Positions 38,672 to 47,917 of a DNA stretch of 64,000 nt are shown here, in pieces. Under the pieces are notes generated by a model. The model was not told the origin of the DNA. It saw only the letters and a list, made by a program, of their open reading frames with translations, and did not search any database. This DNA comes from CAWEYO01 sp963813315. Its GTDB lineage: Bacteria; Pseudomonadota; Alphaproteobacteria; Rhizobiales; Rhizobiaceae. The position numbers and the translations under genes are program-made. The stretch spans positions 1 through 64,000 of the forward strand of contig CAWEYO010000001.1 in NCBI GenBank assembly GCA_963813315.1, in the 5' to 3' direction. Every line of letters begins with the position of its first letter. The stretch's first letter is position 1.

Positions 38672-39741
38672 TCCCCGTCGAGCGAGGAAAAACCGGCGGT
38701 CAGGCCGAGTTCGCCGGCAAGGCGCGTACCAAAAAGTTCAGAGAGGCTCGACGTCACGAGGCCGAAATAGGCAAGCTTGCTGCGTTGCTTCGGTTCATCC
38801 AGCGCTTCCGCGATCGGACCTTCGACTGCCGTGGCAGCATTGATCGCATTGCCGAATTCGAAATCGATCGACTGCACGATCCAGCGTTTCTCGTCAGGCA
38901 GCGTTGCAGCGATTCCCGACGCGTCGAACAGGGCCTTCATTCCTCGGATGTTGCCCGCCAGTCCGTTGGCGGTATTACCCGAACGCCAGAACGCCGCCTG
39001 CCTTGGCCTGTCGTCCTCATGGCTCTTGCCCAGAAAGCCACCCAGCCGCTGGTCGCGAACAAGTTCCAGTCCATTGACGAAGACTTCCAGCAACTCGGTC
39101 AACGCCTCGTCATCGTTGTGGTAGAGCGGATTGTCTGGGCCTGGCTTGCTCCAGTTGCCCGCGAAGCCGTTGGGGTCTGCCCACTGCGCTTCAAGCGCGT
39201 CGGCAATCTTGTCAAGGTTTTTTGCGATTGCCGCGCCGTATGCGCAGCGGAAGGTGCCACTGTTCTCAGCCAGTCCTTCCGCGCCGGTGGCAAAGAGCAG
39301 GAACTCCAGCGCTCCGAGCCCTTGCAGCGCAACACTCTTGCCTTGCAGTTCTCCCGCGTCCGCCGCCGAGGCGTCTTCAGAGGCGAGCAGCTTTTGCACC
39401 TGCTTCAGGCCGATGCCCTTGCGATCCGGCCAGAACAGGATGCGCTCCAGCCTGTTGTCCTGGGTGACCGGACCGAACCGGATGATCTCGACCTGCGACC
39501 AGGCAGCGACCGCACGGGAGAACGCATGGCGCGCGTTGCCAAGTGACGAGCCTGAGGGTTGGGCGCAGAGGTCGTCGAGGCCCTCGTGAAGCGCCTTTGT
39601 CGCGGCATGGAATTCCTTGTAGGCAGGTCGCACGAAAGCTTCGGTTGCCTGGCTGACGATCACCTGCGCATCGATCGTTTTTGCGGGCGTGGCCGTCGCC
39701 GGCAGTAAAATCAGCAGGCCGAGAGCGACGGCTCGGAGCAT
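38668..39741 (-). CDS. Imelysin family protein (second copy)
   Basis: The 357-residue protein has a signal peptide (MLRAVALGLLILLPATATPA). The imelysin helical bundle follows with AWSQVEIIRFGPV and LQGLGALEFLLFA. The last is the place of the family's GxHxxE metal motif, in which His is replaced (GLGALE). It starts at ATG 39741 overlapping the preceding stop by one base (TAATG). In characterised clusters such proteins are periplasmic and linked to iron. Loss of the His suggests a partner or divergent role beside the first imelysin, which keeps the motif. Confidence 0.85.
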   Translation of the reverse strand: MLRAVALGLLILLPATATPAKTIDAQVIVSQATEAFVRPAYKEFHAATKALHEGLDDLCAQPSGSSLGNARHAFSRAVAAWSQVEIIRFGPVTQDNRLERILFWPDRKGIGLKQVQKLLASEDASAADAGELQGKSVALQGLGALEFLLFATGAEGLAENSGTFRCAYGAAIAKNLDKIADALEAQWADPNGFAGNWSKPGPDNPLYHNDDEALTELLEVFVNGLELVRDQRLGGFLGKSHEDDRPRQAAFWRSGNTANGLAGNIRGMKALFDASGIAATLPDEKRWIVQSIDFEFGNAINAATAVEGPIAEALDEPKQRSKLAYFGLVTSSLSELFGTRLAGELGLTAGFSSLDGD

Positions 39742-41288
39742 TAGAGCGACTCCAGGAACTTGATCAGTGCATCCCGGTCCTCTGCGGGAAGGCCCTCGAA
39801 CCCTTCGCGTGCCTTCCGCCCTTCGCCGCCGTGCCAGAGGATCGCCTCGGCAAGGTTGCGCGCCCGCCCGTCGTGAAGAAAGAAGGTGTGACCGTTGACC
39901 CGTTTCGTCAGGCCGATGCCCCAGAGCGGCGGCGTACGCCACTCCGTGCCGGTAGCGTCGCCTACGGCCTGCCCATCGGAGAGACCGTCCCCCATGTCAT
40001 GCAACAGGAAATCCGAGTAAGGCCAGATCAGCTGGAACGCGAGCGCCTTGTTCGGCGCGTCGCGGCGTGTGACAAATTTGGGTGTGTGACAGGAAATGCA
40101 GCCGAGTTCATAGAAAATGCGTTTGCCGGCGAGCACGTCCGCCGCGTCAGCCGCCCGTCGTGCGGGAACCGCAAGGTTCTGCGAATAGAAGGTGACCAGA
40201 TCCATCACCGGGGGCGGCGCTTCTGTAGTGCCCAGGCGCTCCTGCACCCCGCTGGGCAAGGACAGGCATTGCTGTTCCGCCTCCGTGCAGTCGCCCCAGT
40301 ATCTCGGCACCTCCGGCGTCGAGATACCGATGTCGCCCGCGAAGGCGCTTGCTGACTGCTGGCGGATCGAGGGCGTCGACGCCTTCCAGCCGAAACGCCC
40401 GAGCGTTAGTTCGCCGCTCAGCGCATCGCGCACGACAGAGGGTTTGCCGGAAATTCCGTCTTCGTCCCTGTCTTCGGGGTCGGCCCTCGCAAGGATATCG
40501 GCGGGATGGATCTGCTCGACCAGTCCGAGCCCGATCATGGGCGGCGTCACGCGTGGGGAAAGCGTGGTGGCAGGATGCAGTGGACCGTGTGAGAGGTTCG
40601 TTACGCTGTAGGCCGGTTTGCGCAGCGACAGAACGGTGCCGTCGCCAAGCGTGACGGGAACCTCATCATAGGAGATCGCCATTCGGCCTTCGCTGGCCAG
40701 CCCCGGCACCGCCAGATCCTGCAACTGCCCGCCATAGGTCGGATCGGGGAAGTTCAGCGCCTTCTTCGTTGACAGCGCCTGCCGTTCTTCCGCGGTCTCG
40801 GCCTGTCGCGCCAAGCGCAGAAACATCGAGGTGGCGTCGGAATTGCCTTCGGGCGGATGGCCGCGCCCGTCTTTCAGGTGGCAGCTTTGGCAGGCTCGCG
40901 CATTGAAGAGGGGACCAAGTCCATCGGACGCCTGGGTGGACGAGGGCGACGACACCCAGAGCTTGCGGAACAGCGCGTTGCCGAGCTTGAAGGTGGCCTC
41001 TTCCTCGAACGTCAGATTGGCCGAGGAATGCGAGAACGCATCCTGGTTGACAGGCTTGCGCGAGGTTGCGGCGCCACCCTCCATAGGCTCGAACTGCTCG
41101 GCTTTGGAGAAATCCGTTGTCGGCCTGGTAACGGCGATGACACGGCTGTGGTCCTGCGGGCTCAGATCAGTCCGCTCGAAGCCGGGGGCCAGGCGAGCCT
41201 TGCCCTCGGTAGAACCTTCGGTCACCGCGCCGGCGGCAAGAGCAAGGACAATGAGCGACGTCGCGCAGGCACCAAACCACCGGCTCAT
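39741..41288 (-). CDS. Dihaem c-type cytochrome, DHOR/thiol oxidoreductase-like
   Basis: The product has about 515 residues from the start at 41288 (MSRWFGACATSLIVLALAAG, a signal peptide); an upstream start at 41336 is possible. Two CxxCH haem sites are seen, CQSCH (about 130) and CISCH (about 400). Near the end FFLHDGRARNLAEAILWHGGEG is characteristic of the MauG/DHOR-related family that accompanies imelysins. It is likely periplasmic and redox-active in iron handling. It lies between two imelysin genes, with a one-base overlap to the second. Confidence 0.85.
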   Translation of the reverse strand: MSRWFGACATSLIVLALAAGAVTEGSTEGKARLAPGFERTDLSPQDHSRVIAVTRPTTDFSKAEQFEPMEGGAATSRKPVNQDAFSHSSANLTFEEEATFKLGNALFRKLWVSSPSSTQASDGLGPLFNARACQSCHLKDGRGHPPEGNSDATSMFLRLARQAETAEERQALSTKKALNFPDPTYGGQLQDLAVPGLASEGRMAISYDEVPVTLGDGTVLSLRKPAYSVTNLSHGPLHPATTLSPRVTPPMIGLGLVEQIHPADILARADPEDRDEDGISGKPSVVRDALSGELTLGRFGWKASTPSIRQQSASAFAGDIGISTPEVPRYWGDCTEAEQQCLSLPSGVQERLGTTEAPPPVMDLVTFYSQNLAVPARRAADAADVLAGKRIFYELGCISCHTPKFVTRRDAPNKALAFQLIWPYSDFLLHDMGDGLSDGQAVGDATGTEWRTPPLWGIGLTKRVNGHTFFLHDGRARNLAEAILWHGGEGRKAREGFEGLPAEDRDALIKFLESL

Positions 41289-41408
41289 ACGTGCGTTGCT
41301 TCGCTCCCCTTTCCGATGATGATGTGGCCGTGGCAAATCAGCCTGTCCTTGCTGCGGATGGCCGTCGGCGCCGTGGGCACAGCTCAGCCGGCCGGACGCT
41401 CCCGCGCC

Positions 41409-42707
41409 CTATTGGAAAACCTTGTCGGGCGCATCGAGGCTGTCCGAACCCTCAAAGACAATCGCCTCGAGCTTCAGCGCTGCTACGGCTCGCTCGACCG
41501 ACCTTGTCTGGTCGATCAAAGCGTCGATCGCCGCCTGCACTGCCGCGTTGCCATCGGCATTACCCTCGCCGATCTGCTGATCGTAGGCCTCGCCGCCTTC
41601 AGCGCGCTTCTTGATGGCCTCCATCTTCGCCACCGTTGCCTCAAGCTTCGACAACAGGTCTGCGTCAATCGCGGCATCCGCCTCCTTCACGAGCAAGGCG
41701 ATCGACGGTCCCTCGACCGTCGTTCCATCCACGCGCGAGTATCTGCCTTGATAGACGTTGCGGATGCCCACCGCGTCATAGAGATGCGAAATATGGGTGT
41801 TGTCAGAGAAGCAGTCATGCTCCTCTTCCGGGTCGTGCAGGATGAGGCCGAGTTTCATGCGCTCGCCTGCGAGTTCGCCATAAGAGAGCGAGCCCATTCC
41901 CGTGAGGATCGTCGCGAGCCCAGCCTTCGGGTCGCCATCGAGCAGGCCCTTGCGGGCAGCGCCTTCCGGGCCCCAGTTGCCGACCATTTCCTTGAGATCG
42001 GCGACCAGCAGGTCCGAAGCCGCAGCGAGATACGCGGCGCGCCGGTCGCAATTGCCGCCTGTGCAGTTGGCTGTGTCGAAGTCGGAATAGGGGCGGTTGC
42101 CCGCGCCGGGGTTGGTGCCGTTCAGGTCCTGCCCCCACAGCAGGAATTCGATGGCATGGTAGCCGGTGGCGACATTCGCCTCGATGCTCCCGGCCTCCTG
42201 AAGCGTGCTGGAGAGCAGCTCCGGCGTGATCTTCGAAGTGTCGGCGGTCTTGCCGTTGATTTCGATCGACGGGTTCGCGATCACGTTGGCGGTGTACAGC
42301 GTGTTCTCGTCCGAATCCGTTCCATAGCTGACGTCCACGTAGTCGATTAGACCTTCATCCAGCGGCCACGAATTCACGCGCCCTTCCCAGTCGTCGACCA
42401 AGGCGTTGCCGAAGCGATAGGCCTCTGTCTGTTGATAGGGGATGCGGGCCGCCTTCCAGGCTTCGCGGGCCGCATTCAGGGTTTCGCCGGAAGGAGTGGC
42501 GATCAGTGCTTCGGCCGCCTTGTCGAGCAAAATCGCGGTCGCAAGCGCATCCTCGTATTCGGCGAGCGCAATATCGGCGTAGGTCTTCAGCACGGCCTTC
42601 GGATCGGTTTCAGCCTTGGCAGGCAGCACGAAAACAGCTGCTGTCAGAACCGCCGTAGCGGCGATTGCCGGGAGCCTTCCGGCACGTCGCATCATAGCGA
42701 AGGTCAA
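41409..42707 (-). CDS. Imelysin family, IrpA-like iron-regulated protein
   Basis: The protein has about 432 residues with a signal peptide ending AKA. It keeps the imelysin motif GYHAIEFLLWG (GxHxxE) and has internal Cys pairs in TANCTGGNCDRR. AAAGGAG lies seven bases before TTG 42707, giving MTFAMMRRAGRLPAI; an ATG four codons on (42695) is the alternative. It is the first gene of the imelysin-dihaem-imelysin-DUF1513 cluster. A palindrome resembling an Irr box lies about 130 bases upstream. Confidence 0.88.
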   Translation of the reverse strand: MTFAMMRRAGRLPAIAATAVLTAAVFVLPAKAETDPKAVLKTYADIALAEYEDALATAILLDKAAEALIATPSGETLNAAREAWKAARIPYQQTEAYRFGNALVDDWEGRVNSWPLDEGLIDYVDVSYGTDSDENTLYTANVIANPSIEINGKTADTSKITPELLSSTLQEAGSIEANVATGYHAIEFLLWGQDLNGTNPGAGNRPYSDFDTANCTGGNCDRRAAYLAAASDLLVADLKEMVGNWGPEGAARKGLLDGDPKAGLATILTGMGSLSYGELAGERMKLGLILHDPEEEHDCFSDNTHISHLYDAVGIRNVYQGRYSRVDGTTVEGPSIALLVKEADAAIDADLLSKLEATVAKMEAIKKRAEGGEAYDQQIGEGNADGNAAVQAAIDALIDQTRSVERAVAALKLEAIVFEGSDSLDAPDKVFQ

Positions 42708-43182
42708 AGCGGTCTCCTTTCTTGGATGAGCAGGATGAAACTTGGCAGCAGGCACCCACCAGCACGCTGCCATAAAGCCGCAAAGTTAGACAGAGTCAAT
42801 GGTGTTTTTGCAAAAAATGTCCTTTAAATCAATAGCTTAGAATTATTCTAAACTACTTTTGTCAAGTTTTATGCTCAGTTACCTTTGGGCGCGCCGATTG
42901 GCCGCCCGATCAGGCCTGCCAGAGCCTTTGCGAGCCGTCGTCCGGCGCTGGGCTGCATAGGCCGTGCAGGCTCTTTACTCGGCAAAGGCGCGTATGTAGT
43001 CTTGAACTTGTCTAGAATGGATTTGCGCTAACGCGCGAAAAGCGAAAAAAGTCAGAGCGCGCTGAAGTCATAGCGCTCTGGGTCGGAACCGAACCTTTTG
43101 CGCTGGGTCAAGACTCAACGCTTGTAATGTTTCCGACGCTTCTTGAGAGGCGCGAATCCGTGATGGTCTGGAGGCCGGAACG
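42708..43182. other. Promoter gap between the iron cluster and the sulfide-oxidation genes
   Basis: The gap holds the Irr-like palindrome 42837-42851 near the iron cluster and a GGAGG ribosome site (43170-43174) before soxY. A 50-codon open frame without a standard start lies on the minus strand at about 42880-43030; I do not call it a gene. Confidence 0.55.
42837..42851. promoter_or_regulatory. Irr-box-like palindrome upstream of the imelysin cluster
   Basis: TTAGAATTATTCTAA is a perfect palindrome around one central base within AT-rich DNA, and resembles the iron-control element bound by Irr in rhizobia. It lies about 130 bases before the imelysin start. Two Irr-type genes are present at 57.2 and 57.9 kb. 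A related, less perfect element lies at 63119-63135. Confidence 0.7.
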
Positions 43183-43635
43183 ATGGGCCTGACACGCCGC
43201 GATTTGTTGATTGCCGGCTGCTCGGGCAGCGCCATGCTTGCCTGCGCATTTGCCCCGGCGGCGCACGCTTCCGCCAGCGACGACGTGATGGACATCGTTG
43301 CGCAGCTTGCCGAAGGCAGCATCAAGCTTTCGGATCGCGTTCACCTGATCATGCCGGCTAAGTTCCCTACGGGCTACACCGTACCGATGGAGATAGAAGT
43401 CGTCAGCCCTATGACCAATGACGACCATGTGAAGTGCGTGCGCGTATTTGCGCCTGAGAATCCTTTCATCGAAGTCGCCGGGTTCAACTTTGCTCCGCAG
43501 CGCAGCGTTGCCCGCGTATCGACACGCATCCGCTTGGCGAAGCCGCAATTTGTCGTCGCGGTGGCCGAGATGAATGACGGCAAATTGCTGGCGGCCAAGA
43601 CATGGGTCGACGTCGCAAGCAATGGCTGTACCTAA
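43183..43635 (+). CDS. soxY: Thiosulfate/sulfide oxidation carrier protein SoxY
   Basis: The 150-residue periplasmic protein carries sulfur intermediates on a C-terminal Cys. A twin-arginine signal is present (MGLTRRDLLIAGCSGSAMLA). The body contains MPAKFPTGYTVPMEIEV and RVSTRIRLAKPQFVVAVAEM. The swinging arm ends with Asn-Gly-Cys-Thr instead of the usual Gly-Gly-Cys-Gly type, but the terminal Cys is present. GGAGG precedes the ATG. soxZ follows after 22 bases. Confidence 0.88.
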   Translation: MGLTRRDLLIAGCSGSAMLACAFAPAAHASASDDVMDIVAQLAEGSIKLSDRVHLIMPAKFPTGYTVPMEIEVVSPMTNDDHVKCVRVFAPENPFIEVAGFNFAPQRSVARVSTRIRLAKPQFVVAVAEMNDGKLLAAKTWVDVASNGCT

Positions 43636-43657
43636 AATCCGTGAGGAAGGTGGATTT

Positions 43658-43984
43658 GTGACGACCCCGCAACCACGCGTCATCGTACCGGCAACCGCCG
43701 CCAAGGGGGAGGTATTTCCGGTCAAGACGATCATCAGCCACGAAATGGAAACCGGGCTGCGTACGGATGAAAACGGAGTGGTGATCCCCCGCAAGATCAT
43801 CAAGAGGTTTACCTGTGTCTATGCCGGCAAGGAGGTGTTCAGCACCGATCTGCACGAGGCTATTTCGGCCAATCCCTTTTTCGAGTTCTTTCTGGTGGCG
43901 ACGGAAACAGGCCGTTTGGATTTCATTTGGGAAGAAGACGGCGGCAGCCTTTTTTCGTTGTCTCACGATCTGGTGGTCAGTTGA
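43658..43984 (+). CDS. soxZ: Thiosulfate oxidation carrier complex protein SoxZ
   Basis: The 108-residue partner of SoxY starts at GTG 43658, where AGGAAGG lies seven bases upstream. An ATG at 43622 in the same frame would overlap soxY and is less likely. TVPATAAKGEVFPVKTIISH-like text (VIVPATAAKGEVFPVKTI), MRTD-type and FVATETGRLDFIWEEDGG-like segments fit SoxZ. Its TGA overlaps the TTG of the cytochrome gene as TTGA. Confidence 0.85.
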   Translation: MTTPQPRVIVPATAAKGEVFPVKTIISHEMETGLRTDENGVVIPRKIIKRFTCVYAGKEVFSTDLHEAISANPFFEFFLVATETGRLDFIWEEDGGSLFSLSHDLVVS

Positions 43985-44358
43985 CATCGCAAACCGAGCG
44001 CAGGGAAGTTTGGGTTCGCCGCAGGAGCGCATGGCAGGCCCCATCGTGCGCCGAACTCGTGATTGCAGCCGGCGCTGCGCTGCTCGGCACTGCGTCGGTC
44101 GCGGCCGCGGGCGAGGGTCAGGGTGTTCAGATCGCAGCCGCGTGCGCGTCCTGTCATGATCCTGCCGGGGGCGGGCAGGGCATCCCCAAGGTGGACGGGC
44201 TTGACGAGAAGACGCTCATCCGGGCGATGCAGGCTTTTCGGGCCAGCGGAACGCCGAGCCACGTAATGCATGCCGTCGCCCTGTCACTGACCGACGAGGA
44301 AGTTGCCAGCGTGGCGCGCTACCTTGCCTCGCGCGGCGACAAGGCGGGTTCGCCATGA
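43981..44358 (+). CDS. fccA: Monohaem cytochrome c, flavocytochrome c sulfide dehydrogenase subunit
   Basis: About 125 residues start at TTG 43981, which overlaps the soxZ stop; the frame itself is open to 43927. A hydrophobic export segment (AELVIAAGAALLGTASVAAA) is followed by one haem site, CASCHDPAGGGQGIPKVDGL, and a Met-bearing C-terminal part (HVMHAVALSLTDEEVASVARYL). The next gene encodes the flavoprotein partner and overlaps by four bases (ATGA). Together they match a sulfide:cytochrome c oxidoreductase; SoxE is an alternative name in Sox clusters. Confidence 0.82.
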   Translation: MTSQTERREVWVRRRSAWQAPSCAELVIAAGAALLGTASVAAAGEGQGVQIAAACASCHDPAGGGQGIPKVDGLDEKTLIRAMQAFRASGTPSHVMHAVALSLTDEEVASVARYLASRGDKAGSP

Positions 44359-45632
44359 AGAACTGGACGCGACGTGAGTTCGTGGGCCTGACGGGAGCGA
44401 CACTGCTCGCCGCGCGGGGCCCGAAACTGGCGCAAGCACAGGCCGCGCCACGCGTCGTCGTAGTCGGCGGCGGCGTCGGCGGCGCGACGGTGGCCAGATA
44501 CCTCGCCGCCAGCACTGCGGCAATCGACGTGACACTGATAGAGCCACGCGAGCGCTATATTACGTGCTTCTTCAGCAATCTCTACCTGGCTGGTCTGCGC
44601 ACGCTCGATTCACTTTCCCACGACTACCGGGCGCTTGCTGAAAAATCCGAGATCAAAGTTGTCCACGAAGCAGCAACACGCATCGATCCCGATGCAAAGA
44701 CGGTTGACCTGCAAAACGGCACGCGGCTCCCCTACGACCGACTGGTCCTCGCTCCGGGCGTCGCTTTCAAGTTCGACGCCCTTGAGGGCTACGACGAGGC
44801 GGCGGCGCAGGTCATGCCGCATGCCTGGAATGCGGGGCCGCAGAGCGAGTTACTACGAAGGCAGTTGGAAAGCATGGACGACGGCGGCGTTTTCCTGATT
44901 GTCGTTCCGCCGGACCCTTTCCGGTGCCCGCCGGCTCCCTACGAACGGGCATCTCTCGTTGCCTATTATTTCAAGCAGTACAAGCCAAGGTCCAAGATCC
45001 TCATTCTGGATGCCAAGGATGCCTTCAAGCCCCAGGATGTGTTTCAGGAAGCCTGGGCGCGCCACTATCCCGGAATGATCGAGTGGCTGCCAGCCCAGTT
45101 CACCGGCGGGGTCAAGGCGGTGGACGTGAAAACTCGTTCGGTGATTACGCAGGGCGCGATGTTCAAGGCCGCGGTCGCAAACGTCATCCCGGCGCAATCC
45201 GCCGGAACTTTGGCGATCCAGGCGGGCCTTGCCGACGAGTCCGGCTGGTGCCCGGTCGATCCGGCAACGTTCGAGTCGAAGTTGCTGCCGAATATCCACC
45301 TCGTCGGCAACTCCATTATTGGAGGCGATATGCCGAAGTCAGCCTTCTCGGCGAACAGCCAGGCCAAAGCATGTGCGTTCGCTATTGCCGCAGCATTGAC
45401 GGAATCGCCACTCTTTCCGCCGCACCTGTTCAACTCCTGCTATACGTTTCTTGCGCCCGACGACGCCTTCACCAACGCCTTGAACTTCAAGCCGGACGCC
45501 GAAACCGGCAAGATCAAGGTCGTCGACAGCTTCGTCAGCAAGGTCGGGGAAAGTGCTGAAGTTCGCCGGCAGAGGGCGCGCCAGGCGGTCGGCTGGTATG
45601 CCGCGTTCACCCACGACACCTTCGGCTCATAG
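44355..45632 (+). CDS. fccB: Flavocytochrome c sulfide dehydrogenase flavoprotein (FccB/SoxF)
   Basis: The 425-residue FAD protein oxidises sulfide in the periplasm and passes electrons to the cytochrome subunit. A twin-arginine-type signal (MKNWTRREFVGLTGATLLAA) is followed by VVVVGGGVGGATVARYL and RYITCFFSNLYLAG with a redox Cys. Further Cys are in PDPFRCPPAPYERASLVAYY. The C-terminal LFNSCYTFLAPDDAF is part of the family's flavin-binding end domain. It is the last gene of soxYZ-fccAB, and soxB, soxA, soxX and soxCD are absent. Confidence 0.9.
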   Translation: MKNWTRREFVGLTGATLLAARGPKLAQAQAAPRVVVVGGGVGGATVARYLAASTAAIDVTLIEPRERYITCFFSNLYLAGLRTLDSLSHDYRALAEKSEIKVVHEAATRIDPDAKTVDLQNGTRLPYDRLVLAPGVAFKFDALEGYDEAAAQVMPHAWNAGPQSELLRRQLESMDDGGVFLIVVPPDPFRCPPAPYERASLVAYYFKQYKPRSKILILDAKDAFKPQDVFQEAWARHYPGMIEWLPAQFTGGVKAVDVKTRSVITQGAMFKAAVANVIPAQSAGTLAIQAGLADESGWCPVDPATFESKLLPNIHLVGNSIIGGDMPKSAFSANSQAKACAFAIAAALTESPLFPPHLFNSCYTFLAPDDAFTNALNFKPDAETGKIKVVDSFVSKVGESAEVRRQRARQAVGWYAAFTHDTFGS

Positions 45633-45735
45633 AGCAATTCCAGGAAAAGCGGACCCGGTTTCCGTCCGGAATTGCGTAAAGACAAAAAGATAGAGCGGTT
45701 CACCGGTTCTGTCAGAGCGGGAACCGCTCTAGCAA
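45633..45735. repeat. Palindromic repeat between fccB and fixI
   Basis: AGAGCGGTTC...GAACCGCTCTAG forms an inverted repeat at about 45691-45731, preceded by AATTCC...GGAATT arms at 45636-45675. It fills the space between the two convergent genes and begins directly at the fccB stop TAG. Confidence 0.65.
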
Positions 45736-45738
45736 GTC

Positions 45739-47917
45739 TTATCCACGTTCGACTGCAGAACGGTTCATTGCAGAAACAGCAAGACCACGGCGGGCGCCGA
45801 CCGGCTCCGCACCTGACGTCCGTGTCCGTACGGAAATGGGACCGGGCAACCGGGAGAGCCGCAGCGAATTGACGACCAGCAAAAGGCTGGAGCTTGCCAT
45901 GATGCCAGCGGCAAGGATCGGCTGCAGCACTCCGAGCGCTGCAAGCGTCAGGGCGATCAAATTGTATCCGAACGCCCACATAAGATTGGTGATGATGGTC
46001 CGTCGCACCATCCGAGCCACGGAGACAACCCACGGCAACAGCCATAGTCCGCCCGAGGGCAGCACGATGGCAGCGGTTTCGCGCGCAAGGTCGGTGGCGG
46101 AACCGACTGCGATGCCGATATCGGCGTCGGCAAGCACAGGCCCGTCATTGAGGCCGTCGCCAACCATCGCCACGACCGGATAGGTTTGGCGGAGGCGGTC
46201 GAGTGCATCGCGCTTCCCCTCAGGCGTCACCCCGGCCACGACATCGGCAACACCTACCGCAGCGCCGACCCGATGCGCCGCCTGCTCCAGATCGCCGGTC
46301 AAAATCGCCACTCGCAGCCCGAGGCCGCGCAATTGCTCGATCGTCGAACGTGCTTCGGGCAGCGGCGTATCGTCGAGCGCCAGCACAGCATGAACGCGCC
46401 CTGCCCAACCGACGTAGACCAGCGAATGGGCACTCACCTCCAGCCGCCCCGCACGCTGGCTCAAGCCTGAACCAGGTTGCCAGCCAAGGTCCCGCATGAA
46501 GGCGGCGTTTCCCGCCGCCACCGTTTCACCTGCCATGATTCCGCGGAGGCCGCGGCCGGGCACCGCGCTGACATCCCGGACGATAGCCGGCGCGACGCCT
46601 CTCAGGTTGGCAGCCATGAGGATCGCACGCGCATACCAATGTTCGGAATGGCGCTCCAACCCGGCCGCGCGGGCAAGCACCTCATCGCTCTCCGCTCCCT
46701 CGACATCGATGCCGACAATGCGTGGATTTCCGGACGTGAGCGTCCCTGTCTTGTCGAAGGCAAGCAACCGGCAGCGGGCAAGAGCCTCCAGCGCGGCAGG
46801 TTCGCGAACGAGGCAGCCTCGGCGGGCCAGCAGTCCGATGCCGAGCGAGGTCGCTAGCGGGGCGGCAAGGCCCACCGCGCACGGGCACGCTACCACCAGC
46901 ACCGCGAGACCAACCAGCAACGCCTGGTCGAAGGGGAGCGACCTGGCCCACAAAACCGTCGTCAGTCCGCCGAGAGCCAGGACAAACGGCACGGAGATGC
47001 CAACCACCCGATCGGCGACGCGTTGCAGCTGGCTTGGCCGGGAGAGCGCTTCGCGTACCGAGCGGCAGATCTTCGCCCAGCGGGTCGCGTTGCCCGCCCC
47101 CTCACTTTTGATCAACAGCGGTCCGTCGAGATTAACGCTCCCGGCAATCATCGCGGAGCCAATCCCCTTGACGACGCGCCGGCTCTCACCGGTAATCACC
47201 GCTTCGTCCGTGTGCGACTGGCCCTCGACGACCATGCCATCAACGGGCACGCGCTCGCCGGGGCGAACCCGGATCAGCATGCCGGGTCCGATCTCGCGTA
47301 CAGGGCGGTCGCATTTCGATGCCGTCTTCAACGACCGTTGCGCTTTCGCTTTCGGCGGCCAGCAGCGGTTCAAGGTCGCGCGCCGCCTTGGCTCGACCGG
47401 AGGCCTCGATGAAGCTGCCGAGGGTAAAAAGCATCAGCACCATGGTGGCCGTGTCAAAATAGACATGCTGGCTCCCCCCCATCGTGGCGAAGGCTGAATA
47501 CGCATAGGCAGCGGCCACACCAATGACGACGAGCGCAGAGGACGTGATGCGTCCCTGCCTTGCACTGACAAGTGTTTCGCGTAGATGCGGCTCCCCGAGA
47601 ATGACCAGGGCCGGCGTCGCGAAGATCCACAGGAGCAGGTTGATCCAGGGGATCAGCCAGGGATCGGCGTCGAAAGCGCCCGCATAGACCACCAGGCTGA
47701 TCAGCATGACGTTCATGGAAAGAAAACCGCCGACACCGAGCCGGATCAGGAGCCAGGTCGCCTCAAATTCCTCGTTCCTCCCGCTTTTGACCTGAAAGGC
47801 GATACAGCAGCCATAGCAGCAGAAAGAGCAGGTTTCGCCGTCAAGCGTCCGCTGCATCGGGCGCAACCCGAGCGGCAGGCGGCAATGGGTGCAGAAATTG
47901 CCGGAAACCGCTGTCAT
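45739..47917 (-). CDS. fixI: Copper-transporting P-type ATPase, FixI/CcoI type (one frameshift)
   Basis: The inner-membrane ATPase delivers copper for cbb3 oxidase assembly. The N-terminus from 47917 (MTAVSGNFCTHCRLPLG) has a CxxC and a CSFCCYGCC cluster, as in CcoI. Membrane helices follow, then TDEAVITGES, the metal site VACPCAVGLAAPL, phosphorylation site FDKTGTLTSG and hinge MVGDGLNDGPVLADADIG. One shift near 47308 joins VVEDGIEM to RPVREIGPGMLIRVRPGERV; the total of about 725 residues is then normal. It overlaps the SafE-like gene by four bases (ATGA), as usual in fixGHIS-type sets. The convergent neighbour is fccB. Confidence 0.88.

Noticed and set aside
42870..43030. About 50-codon open frame on the minus strand upstream of the imelysin cluster
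   Set aside because: It has no ATG, GTG or TTG near its beginning after the preceding stop and no ribosome site, although its translation looks moderately protein-like.
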